A stretch of DNA of 10,201 bases from Candidatus Woesearchaeota archaeon. Lineage in GTDB: Archaea > Nanobdellota > Nanobdellia > Woesearchaeales > GW2011-AR4. The notes beneath the pieces are model-generated. The model saw only the letters and a list, made by a program, of their open reading frames with translations, was not told where the DNA came from and did not search any database. Made by a program: the position numbers and the translations under genes. Below, piece after piece: positions 1 through 5,743 of the stretch (position 1 is its first letter; each line of letters opens with the position of its first letter). Where the stretch lies: contig JACPMP010000019.1 of assembly GCA_016185915.1 (NCBI GenBank), positions 1-10,201 of the forward strand, read 5' to 3'.

Positions 1-2
1 AT

Positions 3-128
3 AGCAGATGCTCATCCACTATAGAAGAATTAAAGGACGTAGTTCAGAATTGTTTTGATTCTATTGGCTCTGAGCAGATTAAGAAAATCTGCAATCTTGA
101 AATCATCAGAAAACACCTAGTTACTTAG
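3..128 (+). CDS. 3' end of a truncated open frame, possibly an IS630-type transposase C-terminus
   Basis: The window opens inside a frame that reads 41 codons and stops with TAG at 126-128; its 5' part lies outside. The visible tail contains TIEELKDVVQNCFDSIG followed by a short basic end (IIRKHLVT). An acidic helix of the form T-x-EEL-x3-V-x3-FDSI followed by a short hydrophobic/Cys segment resembles the end of IS630/Tc1-like DDE transposases, where the last helices follow the third catalytic acidic residue. No catalytic residue is visible, so the family call is weak. The sequence right after the stop, TTGGGGGACTATAC at 129-142, could be the terminal repeat of such an element, but the partner end is not in the window. 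It could equally be an unrelated protein tail. Confidence 0.35.
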   Translation, partial: SRCSSTIEELKDVVQNCFDSIGSEQIKKICNLEIIRKHLVT

Positions 129-193
129 TTGGGGGACTATACAATATTTTATTTCCTCAAAAGTGCTACTTTTAAATAGTAAAAATAGAAAGG

Positions 194-202
194 TTTAAAT
201 AT
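194..202 (+). promoter_or_regulatory. TATA box of the pseudokinase-like gene (leaderless)
   Basis: TTTAAATAT, preceded by the purine-rich AGAAAGG that could act as a BRE, is centred 29 bp before the ATG at 227. With the usual archaeal TATA-to-start distance of about 26-27 bp, transcription would begin within a few bases of the ATG. No Shine-Dalgarno is present, as expected for a leaderless mRNA. Confidence 0.6.
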
Positions 203-226
203 GTATTTAGAATCCAACTTTTTACC

Positions 227-991
227 ATGAGAGAAAGGATTGTTGATTTTAATCGTTTTCCAAATCTGCCTTATAAGAACACAGATATTATAAGCCCTGT
301 AAGGATTAACGAAGATCAAGCTGTACCCCCTAATTTGGACGGTGTGGATTTAGAAGGTAGAAGTCATTTACTGTATGTAAGAGTAAGAACTCCAAAAGGT
401 GAAGAAGAATTATTTGTTAGACCTTACAGTGGAGTGGATGAACGTCATGCAATTGCTGAATTGCGCAAATCTGGAGTAACTGCCGTTCTTGATCATAATA
501 AAGATTACTTTGTAGAAGAAAGAATTGAAATACCTTCAACTGACAAGGCATTAGAAGGCAGAGTTACGTTCCTTGATGCAACAGCACGATTATTTGGAAA
601 AGCGTTATATCAAATACATTCAAGAGGCATTAGCTATAATGGAGAATTTGAAAATCATGTTTTTGCAGATGATATTCGCGGAGAAGTTAAAATTACAAAT
701 TTTTCAAAAGCAAAAGCAATGTCAGGTATGTGTCTCTTAATGGAAGATGCAATAAAGGCACTTCAGTACATTGAGTCTTTACTACCCCCAACAGCAAATC
801 AAACTCAAAGTAAAAGAAAACAACAAAAAAAACAAGAGGATGGGTTGTTTAGGGCAGTCAAAGCATTTAGAGATGAATATTCAAAGGATGAAATGGAACA
901 TATATTTAAAGGTGCTGTTCAATACGCCTTCTATTATCTGGATTCAAAAAGTCCCTTAGTAAAAGTTCTAAAAAGATTGGGTTATAATTGA
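227..991 (+). CDS. Putative kinase-fold protein with degenerate catalytic residues (pseudokinase-like)
   Basis: A 254-aa soluble protein that I do not recognise as a named family. It shows an ordered set of protein-kinase-like landmarks: a beta3-like strand ELFVRPYS (61-68) with Arg where the ATP-binding Lys is expected; a helix with a central Glu (71-83); a hinge-like YFVEERIEIPST (94-105) close to the VMEYIEG hinge of Bud32/RIO kinases; a long helix ending LYQIHSRG (127-134); a catalytic-loop-like segment SYNGEFENHVF (136-146); and a DFG-like KITNFSKA (155-162). Asn138 occupies the catalytic Asp position, Asn143 the metal-binding Asn exactly five residues on, and Asn158 the DFG Asp. A Lys/Gln-rich linker (about 189-206) precedes a helical C-terminus. 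No glycine-rich P-loop is evident. The fold is inferred from motif order; loss of both Asp residues suggests no catalysis. The gene is monocistronic and converges on ribA. Confidence 0.6.
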   Translation: MRERIVDFNRFPNLPYKNTDIISPVRINEDQAVPPNLDGVDLEGRSHLLYVRVRTPKGEEELFVRPYSGVDERHAIAELRKSGVTAVLDHNKDYFVEERIEIPSTDKALEGRVTFLDATARLFGKALYQIHSRGISYNGEFENHVFADDIRGEVKITNFSKAKAMSGMCLLMEDAIKALQYIESLLPPTANQTQSKRKQQKKQEDGLFRAVKAFRDEYSKDEMEHIFKGAVQYAFYYLDSKSPLVKVLKRLGYN

Positions 992-1024
992 TTATATCTT
1001 TATGTTCATTCCCTTCACCTGCCC

Positions 1025-1033
1025 AAAATTTTT
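1025..1033. terminator. Possible bidirectional oligo-T termination site between convergent genes
   Basis: AAAATTTTT lies between the stop of the rightward gene (991) and the stop of leftward ribA (1050). It offers T5 to rightward and T4 to leftward transcripts, the type of short oligo-T stretch that stops archaeal RNA polymerase. Short runs like this are common in AT-rich DNA, so support is weak. Confidence 0.25.
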
Positions 1034-1049
1034 CATATCCATAATTTCC

Positions 1050-1655
1050 CTACTCCACAACCCCCTTCTCCTCCAAATAATGCCCAAGCTTTTCCTTCTT
1101 AGCTCTGAGGTATTTTTTATTTATTTTATTTGACTTTATAACAATTGGAATTCTTTCAACTATTTTAAGACCATATTTTTCCAAGCCCTCTATTTTTCTT
1201 GGATTGTTTGTCAGTAATCTTATTGTGGAAAGACCTAAATCTGCAAGCATCTGCGCTCCAATAGTATAATCCCTAGAATCTGCCTTAAATCCAAGCTTTA
1301 AATTTGCTTCAACAGTGTCCATGCCATGGTCTTGGTAGCGGTAAGCGACAATTTTATTCATCAATCCTATTCCTCTGCCTTCTTGTGCCATATATAATAG
1401 AACCCCTCCATTTTTGCCGATTATTTTAAGCGCTTTTTCCAATTGCTGTCCACAGTCGCATCTTAGCGAGCCGAGCGCATCGCCTGTTAAGCATTGAGAA
1501 TGGACCCTCACAAAAACATTTTTTTTGTCTTTTATATCGCCTTTGACTAAAGCAAGATGCTGACTTTTATTGCAGTCTTCATAGCAGATAACTTTAAAAT
1601 TTCCGTATTTTGTTGGAAGTTCTGCTTCTGCTGTTTTTCTGACTAATGAGCCCAT
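1050..1655 (-). CDS. ribA: GTP cyclohydrolase II (bacterial-type RibA)
   Basis: Converts GTP to 2,5-diamino-6-(5-phosphoribosylamino)pyrimidin-4(3H)-one plus formate and pyrophosphate, the first step of riboflavin synthesis; cytosolic. At 201 aa it matches single-domain RibA (about 196 aa in E. coli) almost end to end. The Zn ligands are Cys55, Cys66 and Cys68 in RVHSQCLTGDALGSLRCDCG; the GTP-binding EGRGIGL is at 92-98; Tyr105 and Arg128 fall at the positions of the catalytic residues of the E. coli enzyme; and the LLTNNPRKIEGL segment (147-158) is typical. There is no RibB (DHBP synthase) domain fused. No other riboflavin gene is in the window. Many archaea start this pathway with the unrelated GTP cyclohydrolase III (ArfA), so a RibA here suggests acquisition from bacteria. 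The ATG at 1655 fits a TATA box 27 bp upstream. Confidence 0.95.
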   Translation of the reverse strand: MGSLVRKTAEAELPTKYGNFKVICYEDCNKSQHLALVKGDIKDKKNVFVRVHSQCLTGDALGSLRCDCGQQLEKALKIIGKNGGVLLYMAQEGRGIGLMNKIVAYRYQDHGMDTVEANLKLGFKADSRDYTIGAQMLADLGLSTIRLLTNNPRKIEGLEKYGLKIVERIPIVIKSNKINKKYLRAKKEKLGHYLEEKGVVE

Positions 1656-1677
1656 ATAAAGAAGTTGTTCTGTCTTG

Positions 1678-1686
1678 TTATATAAA
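1678..1686 (-). promoter_or_regulatory. TATA box of ribA
   Basis: On the minus strand this reads TTTATATAA, centred 27 bp before the ribA ATG at 1655. Transcription would start at or very near the ATG, implying a leaderless mRNA. No Shine-Dalgarno lies between the box and the start codon. Confidence 0.6.
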
Positions 1687-1720
1687 CATTACTTTCATTT
1701 AGTCAGCGACATAAGTAATT

Positions 1721-1969
1721 GGACAATAGGGTTTAAAATTTATATCTTCAATCCGCCTTCGGCATAATTTTGTTGTTTATTATTACCTTTCCTTTTCAAT
1801 CTGTTCTTTCAGAACAAAATTTACAGCTCGCCCTCGCTTTTCTACCATATCGCTCGGGCTCGCCAATTCATCGAAAATGCTTCGCATTTATCGAGGTATT
1901 CATTATTTTTATTATTGAATCAATTGCGAGGCGAAAATTTGTCGCGAAGCGACGGATTGAGTTTTGTCC
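1721..1969. repeat. Nested inverted-repeat intergenic element (ribA/phosphomutase gap)
   Basis: This fills most of the 336-bp gap between ribA and the phosphomutase. The outer arms are GGACAA (1721-1726) with TTGTCC (1964-1969) and, further in, TCAATCCG (1748-1755) with CGGATTGA (1953-1960). Inside are several hairpins: AATTTTGTT (1766-1774) with AACAAAATT (1813-1821); a hairpin at 1871-1894 with AAATGC-TTC-GCATTT at its core; an arm pair CTCGCcAATT/AATTGCGAG (1859-1868, 1922-1930); and GTCGC-GAA-GCGAC (1941-1953). It is clearly more GC-rich than the flanking spacer DNA. No supported gene lies here; a frame at 1770-1991 runs straight through these palindromes. It could be a degenerate MITE-like element or a structured 3' end of the leftward phosphomutase transcript. 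Confidence 0.5.
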
Positions 1970-1991
1970 TAAAATTAAAGTCACTTACTAA

Positions 1992-3296
1992 TTAATCACT
2001 TTTAATAATCTCAACTAATTCTTCTCTTTTTTTTATCATCAATTCTTTAGAATTAGCCTCAAGATTCAATCTCAATAATGGCTCTGTGTTGCTTGGCCTT
2101 ACGTTAAACCACCAGTTGTCAAACTCAACTGTGATGCCATCAATTTCTTTTAGCTTTGCATTTTTATCTTTTACTTCAATGCTTGTTTCTTCTATTGTAT
2201 TATACTTTCTAAATTCATCTACTAAAATTGACAATGGTTTATTTTCTTTTGATACAATCTCTGCAACAATCAAGCTTGTTATAATCCCAGAGTCTGCCCT
2301 GTAATTTTCTTTATAGTAGTAATGGGCAGAATGCTCGCAGGCAAAAAGTGCTTTTGTTCTCCTCATTGTTTCTTTAATAAAAGAATGTCCTACTCTTTCT
2401 ATGATTGGAGTTCCATTGTATTTCTTTATTGTTTCCGGCACAATATGGCCGCAAACTAAATTATGAATTATTTTTTGTCTTGGGTTTTTTGATAAAATGC
2501 TTTTAATAATCAAGGAAGAAATCAAAGAGCTGTTTATTACTTGTCCATTTTCATCAACAAAAAATATTCTGTCGGCATCGCCATCAAAGCCAATTCCAAA
2601 GTCGCAATTTTTTTCCTTCACTACTCGCTGCAATTCAGCCAAATTTTCATATTTTGATGGGTCTGCCGGATGATTTGGAAAAGTGCCGTCAAGCTTGAAA
2701 TAAAGCGGAACAATCTTTATTGAAAGATTTTTGTAAACCAAAGGAATGATTTTTCCTGCCATCCCATTTCCAGCGTCAACTGCAATTTTTAATTTTTTTA
2801 GTTTTTTTATATCAATGAATTTCCCCACATGCTTTACATAATCTTTTAGAATATCTTTTCTAATTATTTCTCCAATTTTTTTTATTCTAATTTTTTCATA
2901 CTGTTTTTTTTCAATTATTGATTTTATCTTTTGTAAGCCAGTATCCTCATTTATTGGTATTGCATCGCTTTTGCAAAATTTTATTCCATTATACTGCGGC
3001 GGATTATGGGAGGCAGTAAACATAACCGCTGGCTTTTTCAAGAATCCTGAACCGAAATAAACTGCATCAGTGCAAACCTCGCCTATAAAAACAGCATTTG
3101 CACCTTGTTCTGCAACTCCCTTCATAAACGCATTGCTTAGCTTTGGAGAAGAAACTCTCATATCAGTTCCAACAACCACTTCTTTGCATTTTAAAAAATA
3201 TACAAAAGCCCTTCCTATCTTATAGGCAATGTCTTCAGTCAGATTTTGACTATAAATTCCTCTTATATCATATGCTTTGAAGATTTGTGATAGCAT
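1992..3296 (-). CDS. Phosphomannomutase/phosphoglucomutase (alpha-D-phosphohexomutase family)
   Basis: Interconverts hexose 6-phosphate and hexose 1-phosphate through a phosphoserine enzyme, feeding sugar-nucleotide synthesis; cytosolic. With the ATG at 3296 it has 434 aa, usual for ManB/COG1109 enzymes. All four active-site elements are intact: phosphoserine loop TASHNP (94-99, Ser96), metal loop GFDGDADRIFF (236-246), sugar-binding CEHSAH (320-325) and C-terminal phosphate-binding RPSNTEPLLRL (400-410). The N-terminal FKAYDIRGIY is typical of the family. A TTG at 3308 would add four residues, but ATG-LSQIFKAYDIRG is the family-like start and fits the TATA box. The motifs do not settle Man against Glc specificity, and some members act on phosphoglucosamine. 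Its substrate pathway connects with the FBPase and nucleotidyltransferase genes nearby. Confidence 0.92.
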   Translation of the reverse strand: MLSQIFKAYDIRGIYSQNLTEDIAYKIGRAFVYFLKCKEVVVGTDMRVSSPKLSNAFMKGVAEQGANAVFIGEVCTDAVYFGSGFLKKPAVMFTASHNPPQYNGIKFCKSDAIPINEDTGLQKIKSIIEKKQYEKIRIKKIGEIIRKDILKDYVKHVGKFIDIKKLKKLKIAVDAGNGMAGKIIPLVYKNLSIKIVPLYFKLDGTFPNHPADPSKYENLAELQRVVKEKNCDFGIGFDGDADRIFFVDENGQVINSSLISSLIIKSILSKNPRQKIIHNLVCGHIVPETIKKYNGTPIIERVGHSFIKETMRRTKALFACEHSAHYYYKENYRADSGIITSLIVAEIVSKENKPLSILVDEFRKYNTIEETSIEVKDKNAKLKEIDGITVEFDNWWFNVRPSNTEPLLRLNLEANSKELMIKKREELVEIIKSD

Positions 3297-3315
3297 AAAG
3301 AATTCCAACTTGTAT

Positions 3316-3323
3316 TTATTTAA
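3316..3323 (-). promoter_or_regulatory. TATA box of the phosphohexomutase gene
   Basis: The minus strand reads TTAAATAA, centred about 23-24 bp before the ATG at 3296. The alternative TTG at 3308 would lie only about 11 bp away, upstream of any plausible transcription start, which favours the ATG. Confidence 0.45.
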
Positions 3324-3418
3324 TTATTTTTCTGTTTAGAATTATGAAAATGAAATAAATTACTTGTAATCTAAAAAGATTATGCGTAAGAATGAATGCT
3401 AAGTTTTGAGTTTAGAGG

Positions 3419-3427
3419 TTTAAATAC
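3419..3427 (+). promoter_or_regulatory. Orphan rightward TATA box with ATG at leaderless distance
   Basis: TTTAAATAC is preceded by TTTAGAGG, much like the promoter at 194. Its centre is 26 bp before an ATG at 3449. That ATG opens only a 12-codon frame (MDLSLSTSIVYS, stop TGA at 3485-3487) running antisense into the end of the leftward gene at 3455-3901. It may drive an antisense RNA or be the remnant of a promoter whose gene was replaced. Confidence 0.35.
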
Positions 3428-3454
3428 AATTTTTAAAAATGTGATACAATGGAT

Positions 3455-3901
3455 TTATCGTTGTCTACCTCTATTGTATACTCTTGAGAGGTATTGCATT
3501 GCGGTTGATATTGGAACAAAATCACATGGGGACAGAAAAGATTTCCAACCTTCCATCTTTAGATGAGACTGAAGCCATTGTCGGTGAGACTCTTCATCTA
3601 TTTTTGCAGCTTCATCAATTGTGGTAATTCTGCCTTTGGTTTTTCTAATCTGAGCAATTAAATCTCCTATAGTTTGAACTTCAGTATCGTTGTTATTATT
3701 GACTATTCTAACATCTGGTGGGAGATTAAAAAATATAATGTTGGGTGCTTCGAGTCTATAAACAAATTGTTGATTTCCTTTAGGGTCTCTACCATCCAGT
3801 CTTTTATCACAGATAAGAGCATTCTGATCAAAGCGGTATGCTTGTTCAATTTCAGCTGGAGTCATATACCTTGGATCCACCAAATAATAACTAGTTGCCA
3901 T
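3455..3901 (-). CDS. Hypothetical protein, second gene of an overlapping pair
   Basis: I do not recognise this protein. From the ATG at 3901 it has 148 aa; a TTG at 3910 would add three residues (MTD). It is soluble and mixed alpha/beta by appearance, with no membrane segment or signal peptide. Visible pieces are an N-terminal YYLVDPRYMTPAEIEQAYRFD; a central hydrophobic strand APNIIFFNLPPDVRIV followed by an Asn/Asp loop (VNNNNDTE); a helix TIGDLIAQIRKTKG; and a C-terminal half with a single Cys in FLSPCDFVPIS and a basic end (RVYNRGRQR). The ATG lies inside the last codons of the upstream gene: ATGGCAACTAG carries this start and the other's TAG. Translation is therefore probably coupled, and the two products may act together. 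The start is not decided by any clear Shine-Dalgarno. Confidence 0.7.
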   Translation of the reverse strand: MATSYYLVDPRYMTPAEIEQAYRFDQNALICDKRLDGRDPKGNQQFVYRLEAPNIIFFNLPPDVRIVNNNNDTEVQTIGDLIAQIRKTKGRITTIDEAAKIDEESHRQWLQSHLKMEGWKSFLSPCDFVPISTAMQYLSRVYNRGRQR

Positions 3902-4358
3902 GTCGGTCAACTCTATCGCTCAAAGATTCATCTATACTTAGGTTCGGAATCAATTTTTTAAGATTTTTATAGTTTAGTCCAACGCAATGCCAATAACCAT
4001 CGCCTTCATTTCCGCCCAATTGTGACCCACCAAAAATAACTTCTTCAGGTTTAAATTGATTAATGATTTTGGCTAATTGTTCCCATCCACAATCTGGTTT
4101 GGCGAGAGAAAATCCATTTGGTAAAAAGTATCTTGCTCCTCTTGGATCCAGTTTGGCATATCTCTGTATAGTCTCTGCAAGCCAATGGTCCAAAGTTAGG
4201 ATAGGATGTTCTGTGCCTCTTACTAATCCTTCAATGTTGTCTATATATGGGTGATTACCATCACCCCAAAATGGATGCACAACTACATAAAGAGTTTTAT
4301 CTGGAACTATAATTGGGGGTTTTCTTCCAAGTTGCACTAAACCAGATTCTTCATACAT
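3891..4358 (-). CDS. Hypothetical alpha/beta protein, first gene of an overlapping pair
   Basis: A 155-aa soluble protein I cannot assign. It seems to alternate strands and helices: strand TLYVVVHPFWG (22-32), helix LDHWLAETIQRYAKL (56-70), strand ARYFLPNGF (75-83), helix GWEQLAKIINQF (91-102), strand EEVIFGG (105-111) running into the Gly-rich loop GGSQLGG (110-116), then WHCVGLNYKNLKKLIP (123-138). Strand-helix-strand order with a Gly-rich loop followed by a Cys after the last strand faintly recalls isochorismatase-like hydrolases, but the Asp-Lys-Cys triad cannot be placed, so I do not claim it. It starts 28 bp after a TATA box, is leaderless, and overlaps the next gene by 11 bp, giving a two-gene operon. 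Confidence 0.75.
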   Translation of the reverse strand: MYEESGLVQLGRKPPIIVPDKTLYVVVHPFWGDGNHPYIDNIEGLVRGTEHPILTLDHWLAETIQRYAKLDPRGARYFLPNGFSLAKPDCGWEQLAKIINQFKPEEVIFGGSQLGGNEGDGYWHCVGLNYKNLKKLIPNLSIDESLSDRVDRHGN

Positions 4359-4382
4359 AGGAGATTCACATATTTAAATGGA

Positions 4383-4390
4383 TTTATAAA
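4383..4390 (-). promoter_or_regulatory. TATA box of the two-gene hypothetical operon
   Basis: TTTATAAA is centred 28 bp before the ATG at 4358, the leaderless spacing seen for other genes here. A second AT-rich box, ATTTAAATA at 4371-4379, is only about 17 bp away and so is a poorer candidate. Confidence 0.55.
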
Positions 4391-4477
4391 TCTTTCGATT
4401 TTTGACTACTTAATAGTAACTATATTATAACCCTTCTAACTTTCAACCCCTTCCAGTTCTCGAAGATAACCTTTAGG

Positions 4478-4651
4478 CAAAAATTCCAACAGTGACCCGC
4501 GAGTGAGCGAAACGAACTCGCTCACATTCGTCTGGGTGAGAATTGAGTGCAGAGGAAATTTCCCATGCGAAGTGTGGGGAATTTCCTTTGCGAATAGGGT
4601 TTTGACCAACAAAACCCGTGTTTGAACCCTTAGTTGTTGTTGGAATTTTTG
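4478..4651. repeat. 174-bp inverted-repeat element with three internal hairpins
   Basis: Perfect 14-bp terminal inverted repeats, CAAAAATTCCAACA (4478-4491) and TGTTGGAATTTTTG (4638-4651), bound the element. At RNA level the stem extends inward by about five more pairs (some G-U). Inside are three successive hairpins: GTGAGCGA/TCGCTCAC (4503-4510, 4518-4525), AGGAAATTTCCC/GGGGAATTTCCT (4553-4564, 4576-4587, one mismatch) and GGGTTTTG/CAAAACCC (4597-4604, 4610-4617). The whole folds as a closed multi-branched structure in either strand. It dominates the 398-bp gap 4359-4756. A 77-codon frame (4473-4706, minus) is explained by these palindromes and I do not call it a gene. No second full copy is in the window and no target-site duplication is obvious. 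Confidence 0.65.
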
Positions 4652-4756
4652 TTTTCACAAACCTTTGACGATTTTGAAAATTATCATAGAGAAATTTCGA
4701 ATGCAAATGATTGAAGGGCAGAAAAAATTAATTCTTATAACTGGCTACACCTTGAT

Positions 4757-5617
4757 TTACCCCAACTCCATTTCATCTTCCTCAAAAGGAGCTATGCCAT
4801 TCCATTTCTTCTCTGCGATTTTGTACCTTTCAATATTTCCTATGTCAAACCACTGCCCTGCAAATGGAAATCCCCTCAATCTGCCTAATCTTGCAAGCTC
4901 AGGAAAAACATCCTTTTCGAGCATAGCAAATCCATTTGGAATCATGTCAATAACCTCCGGCTCAAGTATATAAAATCCCGCATTGATTAAATTTGAGGGT
5001 GGATTAGTGGGCTTCTCAACAAATTCAATGATTCTTGAACCATCAAGTTTTGCAACACCATAATGGGAAGGGTTATCAACAGTTGTCAAGGCAATCGTTG
5101 CCAAGGCATTCTTTCTTTTATGCAGTCGGAACATTCTCGGTATGTTTATGTTCTTTAATTCATCGCCATTTGATGCAATAAAGCTGTCATTAAGATATTT
5201 TTTTGCAAATTTTAAAGGTCCTGCAGTTCCAAGCGGCTCGTTTTCCTCAATATAAGTTATGTTTATGCCGAGCTTGCTTCCATCTTCAAAGCGCTCTTTT
5301 ATTTTGTCTTTCAAATAACCAACACACAGGATAGCATCTCTTATTCCATATTTTTTAAGCAAGTCAAATAAGTGCTCGGTAATTGTTTTACCTTGGACTT
5401 CAAGTAATGCTTTTGGTGTTTTGTCTGTTAATGGCATCAATCTTGTTCCTCTGCCGCCAACTAACAGGACTGCTTTGCTTGGAATATTTGTGCCCAATGC
5501 TTCAGCAAGCAGCAATTCAATCTCCTGTGACCTGTTTTTTATGCCAATGCCATCAATTCTTTTGTCTATTTGGCTTATCAAATTCTTGTCAAGAGTTATA
5601 GTGATGCGTTCCTTCAT
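4757..5617 (-). CDS. Sugar-phosphate nucleotidyltransferase with N-terminal ribbon-helix-helix domain
   Basis: The 286-aa product has two domains. Residues 1-44 (ERITITLDKNLISQIDKR, then KNRSQEIELLLAEAL) form a textbook CopG/Arc-type RHH: a basic amphipathic strand, helix, turn and NRSQ helix cap. Residues 47-286 are a nucleotidyltransferase. The nucleotide-binding signature is GGRGTRLMPLTDKTPKAL (54-71), followed by GTAGPL (130-135), the metal-site-like SNGDEL (149-154), FVEKP (199-203), NAGFYILEP (212-220) and WFDIGNIERY (256-265). Such enzymes join NTP and hexose 1-phosphate to make NDP-hexose; mannose-1-phosphate guanylyltransferase and glucose-1-phosphate uridylyl/thymidylyltransferase are both possible. 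The phosphomutase at 1992 would supply its substrate. The ATG at 5617 follows GGGGG at 5626-5630 with an 8-nt spacer. The RHH fusion is unusual and may let the enzyme bind DNA. Confidence 0.9.
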   Translation of the reverse strand: MKERITITLDKNLISQIDKRIDGIGIKNRSQEIELLLAEALGTNIPSKAVLLVGGRGTRLMPLTDKTPKALLEVQGKTITEHLFDLLKKYGIRDAILCVGYLKDKIKERFEDGSKLGINITYIEENEPLGTAGPLKFAKKYLNDSFIASNGDELKNINIPRMFRLHKRKNALATIALTTVDNPSHYGVAKLDGSRIIEFVEKPTNPPSNLINAGFYILEPEVIDMIPNGFAMLEKDVFPELARLGRLRGFPFAGQWFDIGNIERYKIAEKKWNGIAPFEEDEMELG

Positions 5618-5649
5618 TTATTTTACCCCCATTAACCATTGTTAATTTT

Positions 5650-5668
5650 AAGCTTCTTTATAAAGCTT
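5650..5668 (-). promoter_or_regulatory. TATA box inside an AAGCTT dyad (nucleotidyltransferase promoter)
   Basis: TTTATAAA at 5657-5664 is centred about 43 bp before the ATG at 5617, predicting a short leader of about 16 nt that contains the GGGGG at 5626-5630. AAGCTT at 5650-5655 and again at 5663-5668 form a dyad with 13-bp centre spacing that overlaps the box. A protein bound here would block TBP. Autorepression by the RHH domain of the gene product is a plausible inference. Confidence 0.45.
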
Positions 5669-5677
5669 TTGTTTTTT

Positions 5678-5697
5678 GTATGATGAAGTATGATGAA
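5678..5697 (+). repeat. Perfect tandem 10-bp repeat between divergent promoters
   Basis: GTATGATGAA occurs twice head to tail (5678-5687, 5688-5697), so both copies face the same side of the helix. It lies 8 bp upstream of the FBPase TATA box and 13 bp from the nucleotidyltransferase promoter dyad. RHH regulators often bind such short tandem sites cooperatively, so this is a candidate operator. The link to the neighbouring RHH protein is inferred. Confidence 0.5.
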
Positions 5698-5705
5698 TAG
5701 AAAAG

Positions 5706-5715
5706 TTTAAATATA
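5706..5715 (+). promoter_or_regulatory. TATA box of the FBPase gene
   Basis: TTTAAATATA, preceded by AGAAAAG, is centred about 33 bp before the ATG at 5744. The predicted start near 5737 leaves a leader of only about 7 nt. GGGGG at 5736-5740 is a Shine-Dalgarno-like run but sits just 3 nt before the ATG. Confidence 0.55.
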
Positions 5716-5743
5716 AGTGTGGTAAACTCTTATTTGGGGGTTT

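Noticed and set aside
1770..1991. 73-codon rightward frame in the ribA/phosphomutase gap
   Set aside because: It runs through the hairpin arms (its ARRKFVAKRR comes from the GCGAGGCG/GTCGC palindromes) and has no promoter with proper spacing.
3297..3308. TTG-initiated 4-residue extension of the phosphohexomutase
   Set aside because: Only about 11 bp from the TATA box centre, so probably not transcribed; ATG at 3296 is the better start.
4473..4706. 77-codon leftward frame
   Set aside because: It coincides with the inverted-repeat element; its composition is set by the hairpins, it has no promoter or ribosome-binding site at a useful distance, and no recognisable motif.
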